Assembly (NCBI GenBank): GCA_014874455.1
Contig: JADBJL010000094.1
Location: forward strand, 1-64,000
DNA length: 64,000 bases
Direction of reading: 5' to 3'
Source: Thermomicrobiaceae bacterium
GTDB taxonomy: Bacteria; Chloroflexota; Chloroflexia; Thermomicrobiales; Thermomicrobiaceae
Made by a program: the position numbers and the translations under genes. Below, in pieces: positions 18,866 to 28,411 of the stretch. The notes under the pieces are model-generated. The model had not been told where the DNA came from and did no database searches. It was given only the letters and a program-made list of their open reading frames with translations. Position 1 is the stretch's first letter; each line of letters starts with the position of its first letter.

Positions 18866-20005
18866 ATGACAGGCTCGATCGCTCGCAGGATCTTCACCGA
18901 CCAGGAGTTCGCGCGACGCTGGCAGGCGTTTCGGCGAATCATGACCGAATCCGAGGTCGATCTCGCGGTGCTGGTCGATGCCGACACGATCTCCTACCTG
19001 TCCGGCTTCGCCGGGGCACACTCCTCCTTCCAGGCGTTGATTGTGCCGGCTGACAACGAGCCAGTGCACGTGTTGCGCTACGCCGAGGAGCTGGCCTTCC
19101 TGAGCGCGTCCTGGCTCGATATGCCGGCCTTCTACAACGACTGGGACAACCCGGTCGTGTTGACCGCCCGCCTCGCGCGCAAGCTCGTCCCCCGGATACG
19201 ACGAGTCGGCATCGAGAAGGCTTCCTCCCACCTGTCGGCGCGTCGCTATGAGCAGCTCCTCGCCGAGTGGACAGGCGCACTCGGCGTCGATCTCTCTGAG
19301 GCGATCGAGTGGCTGCGGCTCGTCAAGTCCGGGGAAGAGATCGAGCAACACCGCAAGGCTGCGGCAGTCGTCCAGAAGGGCCTGGAAGCTGGCATCGCGG
19401 CCACGCGCCCTGGTGCCACCGAGCGGGAGATCGCGGGAGCGATCGCAGCTACCCTCGCTCAGGCTGGCGCCGATACCCCGCTCCCTGGATCCATCGCCTC
19501 CGGCGGGCGGCCGCGTGACTTCGATACCCAGCTCGGCGACCGCACTGTGGAGCCGGGTAACCTGGTACGCCTGGAGGTCGCGAACAGCGTTCACGGCTAC
19601 TGGGCCCGGCTAGCGCGGACAGTCTCGCTCGGCGCGCCGGGCGCGGAGACGGCCGAGCTGTACGAACGGATGCGACGCGCCCAGGAGGAGCAGATCGCAC
19701 TCCTCGTTCCAGGTGCTGTCCCCTCGGATCTCGACGAGCTGGTTCGCTCGCGGATGCCCGTCGGGATCTGGGCCATGCAGCTCTCCGGGTTCGCTCTCGC
19801 CTGTCACGCGTGCTGGGCATGCGGGAGCGACTTCGGCCGCTTTTGGATCGTACGCGGCGAGCACCGTCTGCTGGCGGCGAGCATGGTCTTCTGCATGTCG
19901 CTGGCAGCGAGCCCGGGCCTCTCTGTCGCCGATACGGTCGTTGTGAGCGAACAGGGTGGCCAGTATCTGACGACCTACCCACGAGATCTCATCGTCGTCG
20001 AGTGA
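18866..20005 (+). CDS. M24 (creatinase/prolidase)-fold protein, apparently degenerate active site
   Basis: N-terminal creatinase domain; C-terminal region aligns to M24 'GYxxDxTRT' as 'GYWARLART'. Confidence 0.75.
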   Translation: MTGSIARRIFTDQEFARRWQAFRRIMTESEVDLAVLVDADTISYLSGFAGAHSSFQALIVPADNEPVHVLRYAEELAFLSASWLDMPAFYNDWDNPVVLTARLARKLVPRIRRVGIEKASSHLSARRYEQLLAEWTGALGVDLSEAIEWLRLVKSGEEIEQHRKAAAVVQKGLEAGIAATRPGATEREIAGAIAATLAQAGADTPLPGSIASGGRPRDFDTQLGDRTVEPGNLVRLEVANSVHGYWARLARTVSLGAPGAETAELYERMRRAQEEQIALLVPGAVPSDLDELVRSRMPVGIWAMQLSGFALACHACWACGSDFGRFWIVRGEHRLLAASMVFCMSLAASPGLSVADTVVVSEQGGQYLTTYPRDLIVVE

Positions 20006-20066
20006 CCCGCAGCCGGCCACGACCCCGCCGTGGGTTGCCTGAAGCGCCCGTTCGCCCGACGCCTGG

Positions 20067-21182
20067 CTACTCGAGCCCATGTGAACCTGTCTTCAAACCA
20101 GAGCCGGTCAGGACGATGACGACCTCCCCTTCGGGGAGCGGGCGCCGGTGCGTGAGGGCCTGGAGGAACGCCGCCGCGCCGAGGGCAGCAGTCGGCTCGA
20201 TGTACAGTCCCTGCCGGCAGAGCTGGCGGAGCGTGTCGATCAGCAGGTCGTCTTCGATCGCCTCAGCCCAACCGCCACTGCCCCGGATAGCCGCCAGCAT
20301 CTGCCTGCCTCGCGGTGGCGCCGCGATCCGGGCTCCTTCCGCCACCGTGGGCGCCGGCACCACCGGCATCACCTCGGCAGCGTCGCGCTCGAGCGCCTCG
20401 ACGAGCGGCGCGCAGGCGCGCGGCTGGGCAGCGACGAGCGCGGGGTACGGGCCGGCGAGCGCCTGACAGGCCCGCCATGCGCCGACGAGCAGGCTCCCGC
20501 CGCCGACCGGGAGAAAACAGGCCGCCGGGAAGTGCCCGCCGAGCTGCTCCCAGACCTCGAGCAGCCAGGTCTTCGTCCCCTCGACGAAGACCGGATGCCA
20601 GTTGTGACTTGCGTAGGCGGCCGCAGGGTCGGTCGTGGCAGCGTGCTGGGCAGCCGCGGCGACCTGCTCCCGGGAGCCCTCGACCAGCGTCACCTGGGCA
20701 CCGTAGGCACGGGCCTGGGCCAGCTTGGCCGGCGAGGTCGCGGCCGGCGCGAAGACGTCGCAGCTCAGCCCGGCCGCGGCGCAATAGCCGGCGAGCGCGG
20801 CCGCTGCGTTGCCGGACGAGTCCACGACCAGCCGCCGGTAGCCCAGGCGACGGAGGTAGCTAACGAGCAGGGCGGCTCCACGGTCTTTGAACGAGCCGGT
20901 CGGGAGCAGAAAGTCGAGCTTGAACCAGACGGGGTGGCCCGACAGCTTCCCCAGGATCAGCGGCGTCATCCCCTCACCGAGTGAGACCGCGTCCTCGCGA
21001 GTGACCGGTAAGACCTGCTCGTAGCGCCACAGCGAGCGCTCGCTGGGGGAGAGGCGTGCCGGGTCGAGCCGATCGGAACCAGTGATGGCCCAGGCAGCGC
21101 CGCAACGCGGGCAACGCCAGCCAGCGTGATCGAGTTGCTCCAGAGCGCCGCAGTACTCGCAGAGGACAGTCCATTCGGTCAT
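20067..21182 (-). CDS. Threonine synthase-like PLP enzyme
   Basis: N-terminal zinc ribbon 'CEYCGALEQLDHAGWRCPRCG'; 'GSFKDRGAALLVSYLRRLGYRRLVVDSSGNAAAALAGYCAAAG'. Confidence 0.85.
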   Translation of the reverse strand: MTEWTVLCEYCGALEQLDHAGWRCPRCGAAWAITGSDRLDPARLSPSERSLWRYEQVLPVTREDAVSLGEGMTPLILGKLSGHPVWFKLDFLLPTGSFKDRGAALLVSYLRRLGYRRLVVDSSGNAAAALAGYCAAAGLSCDVFAPAATSPAKLAQARAYGAQVTLVEGSREQVAAAAQHAATTDPAAAYASHNWHPVFVEGTKTWLLEVWEQLGGHFPAACFLPVGGGSLLVGAWRACQALAGPYPALVAAQPRACAPLVEALERDAAEVMPVVPAPTVAEGARIAAPPRGRQMLAAIRGSGGWAEAIEDDLLIDTLRQLCRQGLYIEPTAALGAAAFLQALTHRRPLPEGEVVIVLTGSGLKTGSHGLE

Positions 21183-21330
21183 GTTCCACCCTGCTCCTCG
21201 AAAAAAAACCCTTCTCACCCCGGTGCAGTGTAGACGATGTAGCGCGGTACCGGGACACCTGCGCCGTGGAAAAGAGCCGCGTGGGCCACTTGTCCGGTTG
21301 CGTGCGCACCAGAAGGTAGATCACATTCTA

Positions 21331-21392
21331 TAGAGTGTTGACCTCTAGAGTGTTGACGCGCCACCGCCTTTCCCCTAGCATACGCATCAATT
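21331..21392 (+). promoter_or_regulatory. Promoter region with tandem tagagtgttgac repeats
   Basis: tagagtgttgac at 21331-21342 and 21346-21357; the second copy supplies TTGACG, 17 nt before TAGCAT. Confidence 0.55.
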
Positions 21393-21428
21393 TCGTGTCG
21401 CCTTACAACTCACGGAGGGAGGGGTTCT

Positions 21429-23078
21429 ATGGGTCTGTACGGCGCACCGCACTGGATGGCTGGAGCGCCTGTGACACGCCGCACGCTGCTCAAGGGAGCG
21501 CTGGCTGGCGTCGCGAGCGCCGGCCTGCATTTCTCCTCGAGTGCTGCTAGCCAGTCCTCAACCGACGACCGCGTGCTCAGCGATATCGAGGAAGCGACTA
21601 TCGCCGAGCTGCAGGCCGCGATGGAGGCTCGTCGCCTGAGCTCGAGGATCCTCGTGCGCACTTACCTGCACCGGATCGAGAAGCTGGATCCGCAGCTCAA
21701 GTCGATCATCGAGGTGAACCCGGATGCGCTCGATATCGCTCGGGCGCTCGACCGGGAGCGCCGCGAGCGTGGCCCACGAGGCCCGCTCCATGGTATTCCG
21801 ATCTTGCTCAAGGACAACATCGATACCGCGGACAAGATGTCGACTACTGCGGGGTCGCTGGCGCTCGTGGGGGCCAAGCCGCCGGCTGATTCGACCGTGG
21901 CCCGCAAGCTCCGCGAAGCCGGAGCGGTCCTGATCGGCAAGGCGAACATGAGCGAGTGGGCCAATTTCCGCGGCTTTCAGTCGTCGAGCGGCTGGAGCGC
22001 TCGAGGGGGCCAGGGGCGCAACCCGTACGCGCTCGACCGCAACCCGTGCGGTTCCAGCTCAGGTTCGGCGCAGGCGGTCTCGGCGAACCTGGTGACAGCC
22101 GCACTGGGCACCGAGACCGATGGCTCGATCGTCTGCCCGTCATCGATCTGTGGCATCGTCGGCATCAAGCCGACGGTCGGCTTAGTGAGCCGTACCGGCG
22201 TGATCCCGATCGCTCACAGCCAGGACACCGTCGGGCCGATGTGCCGCACCGTCGCTGACGCCGCAGCGGTGCTCGGCGCCATCGTCGGGCCCGACCCCGA
22301 GGATCCAGCCACCGCCGAGAGCGTCGGTCGCTTCCACACCGATTACACCCAATTCCTCGACCCCAACGGACTGAAAGGCGCTCGCATCGGCGTGGCCCGC
22401 CAGGTCTATTTTGGCTACAGCCCGGAGGCCGACCGGATCATCGAGGAGGCGATCCAGGTCATGCGTGACCTCGGCGCCGAGATTATCGACCCCGCTGACA
22501 TCCCAACTGCACGAGAGATCGCGACCTTCGAGGCGGAGCTGGAAGTGCTGCTCTACGAGTTCCGGCACGACATCGATGCCTATCTGGCCCGCCTCGTCGA
22601 GTCGCCGGTGCGCACGCTCGAAGATCTGATCGCCTTCAACGAGGCGCATGCCGATGAGGAACTCCGGTACTTCGGCCAGGAGCTCTTCCTGCTGGCCCAG
22701 CAGAAGGGGCCGTTGACCGACGAGGCGTATCTGAGGGCGCTGGAGAAGAACCGCCGGCTGGGCCGACAGGATGGTATCGACGCGGTGATGGATCAATACC
22801 AGCTCGACGCCATCGTGGCGCCGACCGGCAGCCCGGCCTGGAAGATCGACTTGATCAACGGCGACCTCTTCCTGGGGGCCAGCTCGTCGCCCGCAGCCAT
22901 CGCGGGCTATCCGCTGATCACTGTGCCAGCCGGTTACGCCTTCGGTTTGCCGGTCGGGATCACTTTCATGGGCCGCGCCTACAGCGAGCCGACGCTGATC
23001 CGGTTGGCCTACGCCTTCGAGCAGGCCACCAAAGTCCGCAAACCACCCCAACTGCCACCAACGATCGATACCGACTGA
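21429..23078 (+). CDS. Amidase family protein, exported (Tat-like N-terminus)
   Basis: 'TRRTLLKGALAGVASAG'; amidase signature 'NPCGSSSGSAQAVSANLVTAALGTETDGSIVCPSSICG'. Confidence 0.93.
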   Translation: MGLYGAPHWMAGAPVTRRTLLKGALAGVASAGLHFSSSAASQSSTDDRVLSDIEEATIAELQAAMEARRLSSRILVRTYLHRIEKLDPQLKSIIEVNPDALDIARALDRERRERGPRGPLHGIPILLKDNIDTADKMSTTAGSLALVGAKPPADSTVARKLREAGAVLIGKANMSEWANFRGFQSSSGWSARGGQGRNPYALDRNPCGSSSGSAQAVSANLVTAALGTETDGSIVCPSSICGIVGIKPTVGLVSRTGVIPIAHSQDTVGPMCRTVADAAAVLGAIVGPDPEDPATAESVGRFHTDYTQFLDPNGLKGARIGVARQVYFGYSPEADRIIEEAIQVMRDLGAEIIDPADIPTAREIATFEAELEVLLYEFRHDIDAYLARLVESPVRTLEDLIAFNEAHADEELRYFGQELFLLAQQKGPLTDEAYLRALEKNRRLGRQDGIDAVMDQYQLDAIVAPTGSPAWKIDLINGDLFLGASSSPAAIAGYPLITVPAGYAFGLPVGITFMGRAYSEPTLIRLAYAFEQATKVRKPPQLPPTIDTD

Positions 23079-23105
23079 CGTCCCCGGCCAGTGCTTACGC
23101 TCCTC

Positions 23106-23140
23106 GCCGGTACGCCCGCTCTTCAGACGGGCGTACCGGC
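23106..23140 (+). terminator. Strong hairpin downstream of amidase
   Basis: GCCGGTACGCCCG / CGGGCGTACCGGC, 13-bp perfect stem, 9-nt loop. Confidence 0.6.
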
Positions 23141-23260
23141 ATCTCGCCAAAGCGCCTACCGGGCGCAACCACTCAAGTACTAGAGCTCTCCTGCCGAAGA
23201 GATCTATAGAGCCCGGGTCGTTTTCGGCTGGTTGACCGTGTGCTGGATGGGGGATGCCAT

Positions 23261-23509
23261 ATGGATCCACTCGACGACACTGCGATTGACCCGTACCAGC
23301 GACTGGCTGCAGCGGTGATCTCCCAGGCGATCGAGGACGCGACGGTAAGTAACGTCGCGCTTCGGTGGCTCGCCAGCCCGGCTGCGCTCGGCTGGATGGC
23401 CCTGATCACGCCAGCCGAGCTGAGCCCACAGGACGTGCAAGAGACCGCCGTGCGGACAGTGCGACGCCGCCGCGCAGCCTTGAACCGGCGACTTGCCTAT
23501 GCGCGCTGA
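23261..23509 (+). CDS. Small 82-aa protein of unknown function
   Basis: MDPLDDTAIDPYQRLAAAVISQAIEDATVSNVALRWLASPAALGWM...; amphipathic helical composition. Confidence 0.55.
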   Translation: MDPLDDTAIDPYQRLAAAVISQAIEDATVSNVALRWLASPAALGWMALITPAELSPQDVQETAVRTVRRRRAALNRRLAYAR

Positions 23510-23571
23510 CCCTCGCGCTCGTCCTCGAGGAATCGACCGCCGCTCGGCTGGCGGGTCGGCGCTGTCGCCGC

Positions 23572-24642
23572 TCATTCGAAGACGATGACGCTCCGGGCGA
23601 CCTCGCCCGCCCGCAGCGCGTCGAACGCGTGGTTGATCTCCTCGAGCCGGTAGCGACGGCTGATCAGCTCGTCCAGCTTGATCCGCCCGGCGAGATAGAG
23701 ATCGATATAGCGCGGGAAATCGACATGCGGCTGCACAGAGCCGTAGAAGCACCCCACCAGACTCTTCGCTCCCCGCATGAGACTCGCCGGCAAATGCACC
23801 AGATCCGTGTCTTCCCCAAAGCCGACCACGACGGCAGTGCCGCCGCGGCGCACCATCTCGTACGCCTGCTCGATCGTCTTCGAGGAGCCGACGACCTCGA
23901 ACGCGTAGTCAGCTCCCCGGCCACCGGTGTACCGCCGGACGGTCTCGATCGGATCTTCGCGCTGCGCGTTGATGACGTGTGTGGCGCCGAACTGGCGCGC
24001 GAGCTCCAGCTTGTGGTCGAGCATGTCGATGGCGATGATCCGGGCCGCGCCCGCGAGCCTGGCGCCCTGCACGACGTTCAGTCCTACCCCACCGATGCCG
24101 ATCACGGCGACGCTCGACCCGGGCTCGACCCGAACAGTCTTCGTCGTCGCCCCGATGCCGGTCGTGACGCCGCAGGCGATCAGGGCAGCCCGGTCGATCG
24201 GCATCTCGTCGGGGATGGGGACGAGGTTCGTCGCCTCCACGTTGACGTACTCGGCGAACGATCCGACCCCGAGCAGCGGGGTGAGGGGTTGATCGCCCTT
24301 GCGCAGCCTGACATTGGTCGGCAACGGCTTCTCGCAGAGGTGGTCGAGGCCGCGCAGGCAGAAGTAACAGGTGCCGCACTTGGGGCCGAATGCGATGATG
24401 ACCCGGTCACCGGGCTTGACCCGGGTGACCCCCGGCCCGACGGCTTCGACGACCCCCGCCCCCTCGTGTCCCAGCACGGCTGGGAGGACGAGGTACGTAT
24501 CGCGCTGGATGTGGTGAAGGTCGGAGTGACAGACGCCGCTCGCCAGCACGCGAACACGCGCTTCGCCCGGCGCTGGGTCGGCAATCTCGACCTCCTCGAT
24601 GACCAGGGGGGATCGACGCTCCCACAGCACAGCCGCCTTCAC
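23572..24642 (-). CDS. Zn-dependent alcohol dehydrogenase (MDR family)
   Basis: 'GVCHSDLHHIQRDTYLVLPAVLGHEGAGVVEAVGPGV', 'CGTCYFCLRGLDHLCE', 'VAVIGIGGVGLNVVQGARLAGA'. Confidence 0.92.
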   Translation of the reverse strand: MKAAVLWERRSPLVIEEVEIADPAPGEARVRVLASGVCHSDLHHIQRDTYLVLPAVLGHEGAGVVEAVGPGVTRVKPGDRVIIAFGPKCGTCYFCLRGLDHLCEKPLPTNVRLRKGDQPLTPLLGVGSFAEYVNVEATNLVPIPDEMPIDRAALIACGVTTGIGATTKTVRVEPGSSVAVIGIGGVGLNVVQGARLAGAARIIAIDMLDHKLELARQFGATHVINAQREDPIETVRRYTGGRGADYAFEVVGSSKTIEQAYEMVRRGGTAVVVGFGEDTDLVHLPASLMRGAKSLVGCFYGSVQPHVDFPRYIDLYLAGRIKLDELISRRYRLEEINHAFDALRAGEVARSVIVFE

Positions 24643-24816
24643 GTCACCGCCTCCTTCGCTCGATCGTCGTCGCTGCCATGCCCATGCTAGCCGCCTCTGA
24701 CCCGTTCGTAAAGCGCGTCGCCGCTGCCGCGGGCACGGGGAGAGGATCGAGCCGCTCGCGGGCCGAGGGCGCGCCGTGAGCTGAAACGTGGCTGGCCCGT
24801 CCGGCCTGGATCGCAC

Positions 24817-25689
24817 TTACTCGAGCGGCACGAAGGCGGCCACGATCATCCCGTAGTAGCTGGGAGCCTCGTAGCAGAGCACCTCGCCACGCATCGGCAC
24901 CCGGCGCATCGCCCCGGCTAGCATCAGTGTCTGCCAGAGGCCATCGATGGCTGCGTTGGCGACCTTCTCCTCAGGGAGGTCGATCAGCCGGCCAGGATCG
25001 CTGTCGCGCAGCGCGGCGACGACCAGTTCGTCCACGACCGCGGCATCGGGGTGAAACCCGTACGGCCCATCAGCGCGGTGGGTATGCGCCCAATCGCACG
25101 ACGCGATGAAGGCGACGCGCCGACCGTCACGGGCGGCCGCTTCGGCGATCGCTTCCCCGAACGTGAGCATGGCCGAGCGCGGCAGCTTGCGCGATGGCGT
25201 CGCGATGACGACCGGCGGGCCGGTATCCTCGGCCGGAGGCGGAGCAAGCACGTCCCCGTGGCCGACCATGTTGCGGCCGTGGCCGAGGAACCACAGCGGG
25301 GTGATCGTTCCCCAGTCCAGGGGGATCACGCTCTGCTCTCGGCGGTTCCCGGCGAACCCGGCCAGCGCGATCGGCACCCCCATCGCCCTGGCCGTCGCGG
25401 CGATCAGGTCAGTCAGCCGGCCATCGACCGGTACGTTCATCTCGACCTGGCGCCCGTGCCAGCGTAACGTGCCGGCTCCGCGCGCCACGTTGGCCAGGCA
25501 GATGGTGTCATCGACACGGACACCGTGCGGCGTGGCGACGACCAGTACCTCTGGGTTCACCTCCGCGCAGCGACGCCCCAGTTCCTGCATGGCCGCGCGG
25601 GTGCTCAGTGCTCCCTCGGCGTCCTCGCTCAACTCCGGGATGATAGGAAAGCCGTGCGGCGCCACCGCCGCGAAGACGAGACCGGCCAT
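24817..25689 (-). CDS. Class III extradiol dioxygenase-like (LigB family) protein
   Basis: 'AVAPHGFPIIPE', 'LVVATPHGVRVDD', 'VAFIASCDWAHTHRADGPYGFHPDAAVVDELV'. Confidence 0.75.
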   Translation of the reverse strand: MAGLVFAAVAPHGFPIIPELSEDAEGALSTRAAMQELGRRCAEVNPEVLVVATPHGVRVDDTICLANVARGAGTLRWHGRQVEMNVPVDGRLTDLIAATARAMGVPIALAGFAGNRREQSVIPLDWGTITPLWFLGHGRNMVGHGDVLAPPPAEDTGPPVVIATPSRKLPRSAMLTFGEAIAEAAARDGRRVAFIASCDWAHTHRADGPYGFHPDAAVVDELVVAALRDSDPGRLIDLPEEKVANAAIDGLWQTLMLAGAMRRVPMRGEVLCYEAPSYYGMIVAAFVPLE

Positions 25690-25848
25690 TGCCCCCTCCT
25701 CGTCGGCCTCACGTTCCATCGCCGGAGTATCAGCGGGCGAAGCGCTGGTGTCAACCGGAGGACTTGCCAGTGGACTGATTGGGGCGCGTGGGGAGATTTA
25801 CGCAACCAAGGGGATGGGGAAGAGGATAGCGCCGTACGTGAGTTCGAT

Positions 25849-26169
25849 TCACCGAAGTACGTTGATCTGCACGCGCTGGGTAGCCAGGTCGAGGAGAATC
25901 GCCTCGGTGGTGAAGACTGCCGCGGGTACTGCTGGATCGGGCAGCAGCAGTGAGAGCAGGGCCCACAGCCCGGTGGTCACACCCAGGATCCCCGAGCAGA
26001 TCAGAACCCACAGGCCCAAAAGCTGGCTGCGGGAGCGGGCGACGACCAGCAGGCGGTGCGGCCCTTGCGGTCGCCAGGCAGCCCTGCGAGACACGAGCAG
26101 CCCCCCGAGCGAGACCAGGAGAACAGTCAAGAGGATATGACCGGCCGCGAGCTCCAAGCGCTGCTCCAT
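25849..26169 (-). CDS. Small membrane protein of unknown function
   Basis: Two hydrophobic segments: 'HILLTVLLVSLGGLLVS', 'LLGLWVLICSGILGVTTGLWALLSLLL'. Confidence 0.5.
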   Translation of the reverse strand: MEQRLELAAGHILLTVLLVSLGGLLVSRRAAWRPQGPHRLLVVARSRSQLLGLWVLICSGILGVTTGLWALLSLLLPDPAVPAAVFTTEAILLDLATQRVQINVLR

Positions 26170-26429
26170 CTCTATCCCCACCGAGCCGCAGCGATCTCTC
26201 CAGTCGAGCGAGGCAGGAACCACCGCTGGTGTATCGCCTCACAGCCTCTCCCGCTATCACCGAGGAGTACCGGCGAGTACCAGGAATTCCCTGCCAGGCC
26301 GCAGCTCACCTTACCTGAGTGCGTGCTCCGCCTCGCTGGGCGAGCGACCCGCGCCTGAGTTGACGCCCGTCTCTGATCTCCGTACGCTTGCCCCGGTACC
26401 GGCTGGTGACAACGCCTCCGGGAGGAACG

Positions 26430-27110
26430 GTGCGGCGGACATCTCCACCGAGGCTGGTTCTTTTCGACCTGGACGACACGCTCTGTGACCAGGCGCGCTC
26501 GTTCCGGCGGCGGGTCGAGCGCGCTGTTCAGGCTGCGCTCGCCGGGCAGCGGCCTGGCGACGCTGAGGTGATCATCGAGCGCGTGATCGGCGGGTCGCTC
26601 ATGCGGGCGGAAGACCTCGTCGATGTGCTCGCCGAGTTCGGACTGGCAGACGCCTGGCGGATCGAGCGTGCCATTCAGGCCTACACGAGCGACCGCTTCA
26701 TCGATCTCTGTCTCTTCGACGAGGCGATCGAGGTTGTCACTGCCGTGCAGCAGCGCGCGCTGACCGGGCTCATCACGAACGGCCCCAGCCAGATCCAGCG
26801 TGAGAAGCTGCAACGGCTCGGCATCGCCGACCTCTTTCCCATCGTCCTGATCTCGGAGGAAGTCGGCGTGGCCAAGCCCGACGCGCGGATCTTCCGGCTG
26901 GCGCTGCAGCAGGCGGGGCTGCCACCGTCGGAGGCCGCCTTCGTCGGCGACAACCCGGAGGTCGACGTCCGTGGGGCGCAGGCCGCCGGCCTGCTGAGCG
27001 TCTGGTGCAACCGCCAGGGGCGCCCCTGGCCTGGCGGCCCGCCTCCCGACGCGGAAGTGCGGGCGCTCAGTGAGCTCCTGCCAATCCTCTTCCCGACACA
27101 GACGAAGTGA
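26430..27110 (+). CDS. HAD family hydrolase
   Basis: 'LVLFDLDDTLCDQ', 'GLITNG', 'GVAKPDARIF', 'FVGDNPEVDVRGAQAAGL'; GTG start after GGAGGAAC. Confidence 0.9.
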   Translation: MRRTSPPRLVLFDLDDTLCDQARSFRRRVERAVQAALAGQRPGDAEVIIERVIGGSLMRAEDLVDVLAEFGLADAWRIERAIQAYTSDRFIDLCLFDEAIEVVTAVQQRALTGLITNGPSQIQREKLQRLGIADLFPIVLISEEVGVAKPDARIFRLALQQAGLPPSEAAFVGDNPEVDVRGAQAAGLLSVWCNRQGRPWPGGPPPDAEVRALSELLPILFPTQTK

Positions 27111-27287
27111 GGACGCGTGCCGCTCGCACACTCTGGCGACCGCTATACTCTACCCGGTGGACGCTCACTGCCGTTCTGCGCCCGCCCCCTCGCCACGCGC
27201 ACGACGGTGAGCGGCAGCGGGCTCGGAAACTCGCGGGGGCTGCGATCCAGCGACCTGACGACGACCTGGCAACGGAAGTAGGGAGCG

Positions 27288-28253
27288 ATGACGGTAACGA
27301 CGAGGGAGCGGCGGATCGTCCTGGCTGAGGTGATGGGCTACTGCTGGGGTGTCCGGCGCGCGCTCGAGATTATCCAGCAGGCGGCGCAAAACGGCGGGCC
27401 AGTCGCTACGGTCGGCGACGTCATCCATAACCCGCAGGTCGTCGAGCGCTTGCGCGCGCACGGGATCGAGCCCTTGCCCTCGGTGGCCGAAGCGAAAGCA
27501 CGCGGGTTCAGCCGGGTGGCCATCACCGCCCACGGGGCTGGCCCTGACCGCGCTCAGGAAGCGCAGGCCCATGGCCTGGCCCTCATCGACACCACCTGCC
27601 CGCTGGTCACCAAAGTCCAGCGCCTGGCCGAGAAGCTCGTCCGCCAGGGTTACTTCCTGGTCGTCTACGGCGACGCGCACCATCCCGAGGTGCGCGGTGT
27701 GCTGGGCTGGGCTGGAACGAGCCGGGCGGTGGCGGCGAAGCACCTGAGCGACCTCCCGTGGACAGGGCCGCGAGGCGCGCCGGGTGTCGTGGCGCCGCCG
27801 CGCAAAGTGGCGCTCGTGTCGCAGACGACGAAGCAGACCGACGAGTTCGTGGCCTTTGCTGTCGAGCTGGCGAGCTGGGTCGCGCGGCATGGCGGCGAGA
27901 TGCGGATCATCAACACCATCTGCCAGCCCACCTGGGAGCGACAAGAGGCGCTGCGAGCGCTCGCCGAGGAGGTCGACCTGATCCTGGCGATCGGGGGAAA
28001 GAAGAGCTCGAACACGGCCCGGCTGGCGGAAGTGGGGCGGGCGTGCGGCGTGCCGAGCTACCACATCGAGGGCCCCGACGAACTCGATCCTCGCTGGTTC
28101 GACGACGTCGAGGTCGTCGGGCTGACCGCTGGGGCCTCGACCCCGGACGAGGTTGTCTGGGATGTCATCGAGGCGCTGGCGGGAATGGGGTACCGCCGAC
28201 CGGACAAGCTCTGGCGGTACGAGGCGCCTGATATCGACGACTTCGCCGAATAG
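27288..28253 (+). CDS. ispH: 4-hydroxy-3-methylbut-2-enyl diphosphate reductase
   Basis: 'GYCWGVRRALEI', 'AHGAGPD', 'IDTTCPLVTKVQ', 'GDAHHPEVRGVLGW', 'GGKKSSNTARLAEV', 'TAGASTPDEVV'. Confidence 0.95.
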   Translation: MTVTTRERRIVLAEVMGYCWGVRRALEIIQQAAQNGGPVATVGDVIHNPQVVERLRAHGIEPLPSVAEAKARGFSRVAITAHGAGPDRAQEAQAHGLALIDTTCPLVTKVQRLAEKLVRQGYFLVVYGDAHHPEVRGVLGWAGTSRAVAAKHLSDLPWTGPRGAPGVVAPPRKVALVSQTTKQTDEFVAFAVELASWVARHGGEMRIINTICQPTWERQEALRALAEEVDLILAIGGKKSSNTARLAEVGRACGVPSYHIEGPDELDPRWFDDVEVVGLTAGASTPDEVVWDVIEALAGMGYRRPDKLWRYEAPDIDDFAE

Positions 28254-28411
28254 CGCCACCCAGTGCGGCGCCCGGTTTGCCCTCACCGTTTGCTGCGGAC
28301 GCTGAAGCGAGGAAGCTGCTTTACTGAGAGCAAGCTCAGTCGACGGCTGGCGCCCCTCGCCGGTCTTCAGGCGTGCGCGTCGGCCGGCAACGCTGTAGGG
28401 AGCTCCGGCGC

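Noticed and set aside
22182-23270. 362-aa minus-strand ORF
   Set aside because: Antisense to the amidase gene; no recognisable motifs.
25835-25860. GTTCGATTC string near 25840
   Set aside because: No cloverleaf can be built from flanking sequence.
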